A stretch of 12,841 nt of DNA, from positions 1 through 12,841 of the forward strand of contig CALBXN010000113.1 of assembly GCA_937890485.1 (NCBI GenBank). The letters run 5' to 3'. The translations under genes and the position numbers were made by a program. Within the stretch, counting starts at the first letter, position 1; each line of letters starts with the position of its first letter. The notes beneath the pieces are model-generated. The model was not told where the DNA came from, made no database searches, and was given only the letters and a program-made list of their open reading frames with translations. Below, piece after piece: positions 12,595-12,841 of this stretch. This DNA is from an uncultured Treponema sp. (GTDB taxonomy: Bacteria > Spirochaetota > Spirochaetia > Treponematales > Treponemataceae).

Positions 12595-12841
12595 TTATTC
12601 TATAGGGAGATCTTTCCCATAATAAAATTCATTATCATGAAATTCTAAGATAGATTTTAAAGGTCTATCTGAATATTTTATAATTTTTCTCCTATACTTG
12701 TAACGTTTAGAGATATCTTCAATTTCTTCACGACGATTTTTTGATAATTCTAAAAATTCTTGCTCTTGCTCTAAACCTAAAAATCTTCGATTAAGCAAAC
12801 TTGCAGCAATTCCTGTTGTAGAACTTCCTGCAAAAGGGTCT
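12595..12841 (-). CDS. DNA methyltransferase (N4-cytosine/N6-adenine), C-terminal fragment
   Basis: The gene enters from the right edge, so only its last 81 residues are present. They start DPFAGSSTTGIAASLLNR, the AdoMet-binding motif I (DPFxGSGTT type), followed by RRFLGLEQEQEFLELSKNR, the usual strand and helix after it. Motif I close to the C-terminus indicates the beta arrangement, with the catalytic (D/N)PPY motif upstream and outside the window. The usual GSGTT is GSSTT here. Such enzymes belong to restriction-modification systems or act alone. The ATG at about 12798 is internal, not the start. The protein ends YYGKDLPIE-stop, 28 bases before proS. Confidence 0.88.
   Translation of the reverse strand, partial: DPFAGSSTTGIAASLLNRRFLGLEQEQEFLELSKNRREEIEDISKRYKYRRKIIKYSDRPLKSILEFHDNEFYYGKDLPIE

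Noticed and set aside
12595..12798. Small independent gene starting at the ATG at 12798
   Set aside because: The frame stays open to the window edge and encodes the AdoMet motif DPFAGSSTTG upstream of that ATG, so it is the end of a larger methyltransferase.
1..12841. A single restriction-modification locus linking the left-end HTH gene and the right-end methyltransferase
   Set aside because: They lie about 12.5 kb apart with conserved housekeeping and motility genes between them. Nothing in the window ties them together.
1..12841. tRNA, rRNA genes, CRISPR arrays, insertion sequences or prophage genes
   Set aside because: No cloverleaf-like segment, regularly spaced repeats, transposase or phage-like reading frames were seen on either strand.

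Overview
The window looks like chromosomal DNA of a spirochaete, most likely a Treponema. It is AT-rich, encodes a Treponema-type FlaB flagellin, and places a FlgM-like anti-sigma factor directly behind rsmI. It also carries several exported or membrane proteins of types I associate with treponemes. I cannot name the species. Most genes are housekeeping or motility genes. The two ends cut into genes that look related to restriction-modification: an HTH-domain protein at the left and a DNA methyltransferase at the right.

Layout, left to right. Positions 1-95 hold the start of an HTH protein (minus strand). Its leader contains a GC-rich, multi-hairpin element (106-200). flaB (minus, 385-1245) follows with its own terminator, then a small membrane protein with two zinc-ribbon-like repeats (minus, 1348-1764). 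On the plus strand, rsmI and flgM form a short operon (1843-2859) ended by a strong terminator. A second plus operon (2952-4928) pairs an iron-alcohol-dehydrogenase-fold protein that has lost its metal ligands with a SpoU-family RNA methyltransferase. The methyltransferase overlaps, stop codon on stop codon, a convergent gene for a degenerate HATPase-HDOD signalling protein (minus, 4925-6433). slyD (plus, 6531-7064) faces a minus-strand operon of a periplasmic TPR protein and a Gx-type membrane transporter (8680-7105). A GerMN-domain protein (plus, 8784-9611) then converges, over a shared 14-bp-stem terminator, on the proS operon (minus: methyltransferase, proS, exported protein).

The gene content points to flagellar output (FlaB, and FlgM controlling sigma-28), ribosome and RNA modification (RsmI, SpoU-type enzyme), translation (ProS), protein folding (SlyD), and envelope functions (TPR, Gx, GerMN and the 368-aa exported protein).

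The most striking sequence-level signal is the repeated spacing of near-consensus sigma-70 promoters whose -10 box ends only 6 to 8 bases before the start codon. This is seen for rsmI, the TPR gene and the GerMN gene, and less clearly for slyD. It implies leaderless or near-leaderless mRNAs and moves the rsmI start to the GTG at 1843. Other points worth attention are the pseudoenzyme-like alcohol dehydrogenase, the HATPase-HDOD fusion, and the structured leader at 106-200, which can form two mutually exclusive helices, one of them burying the ribosome-binding site.
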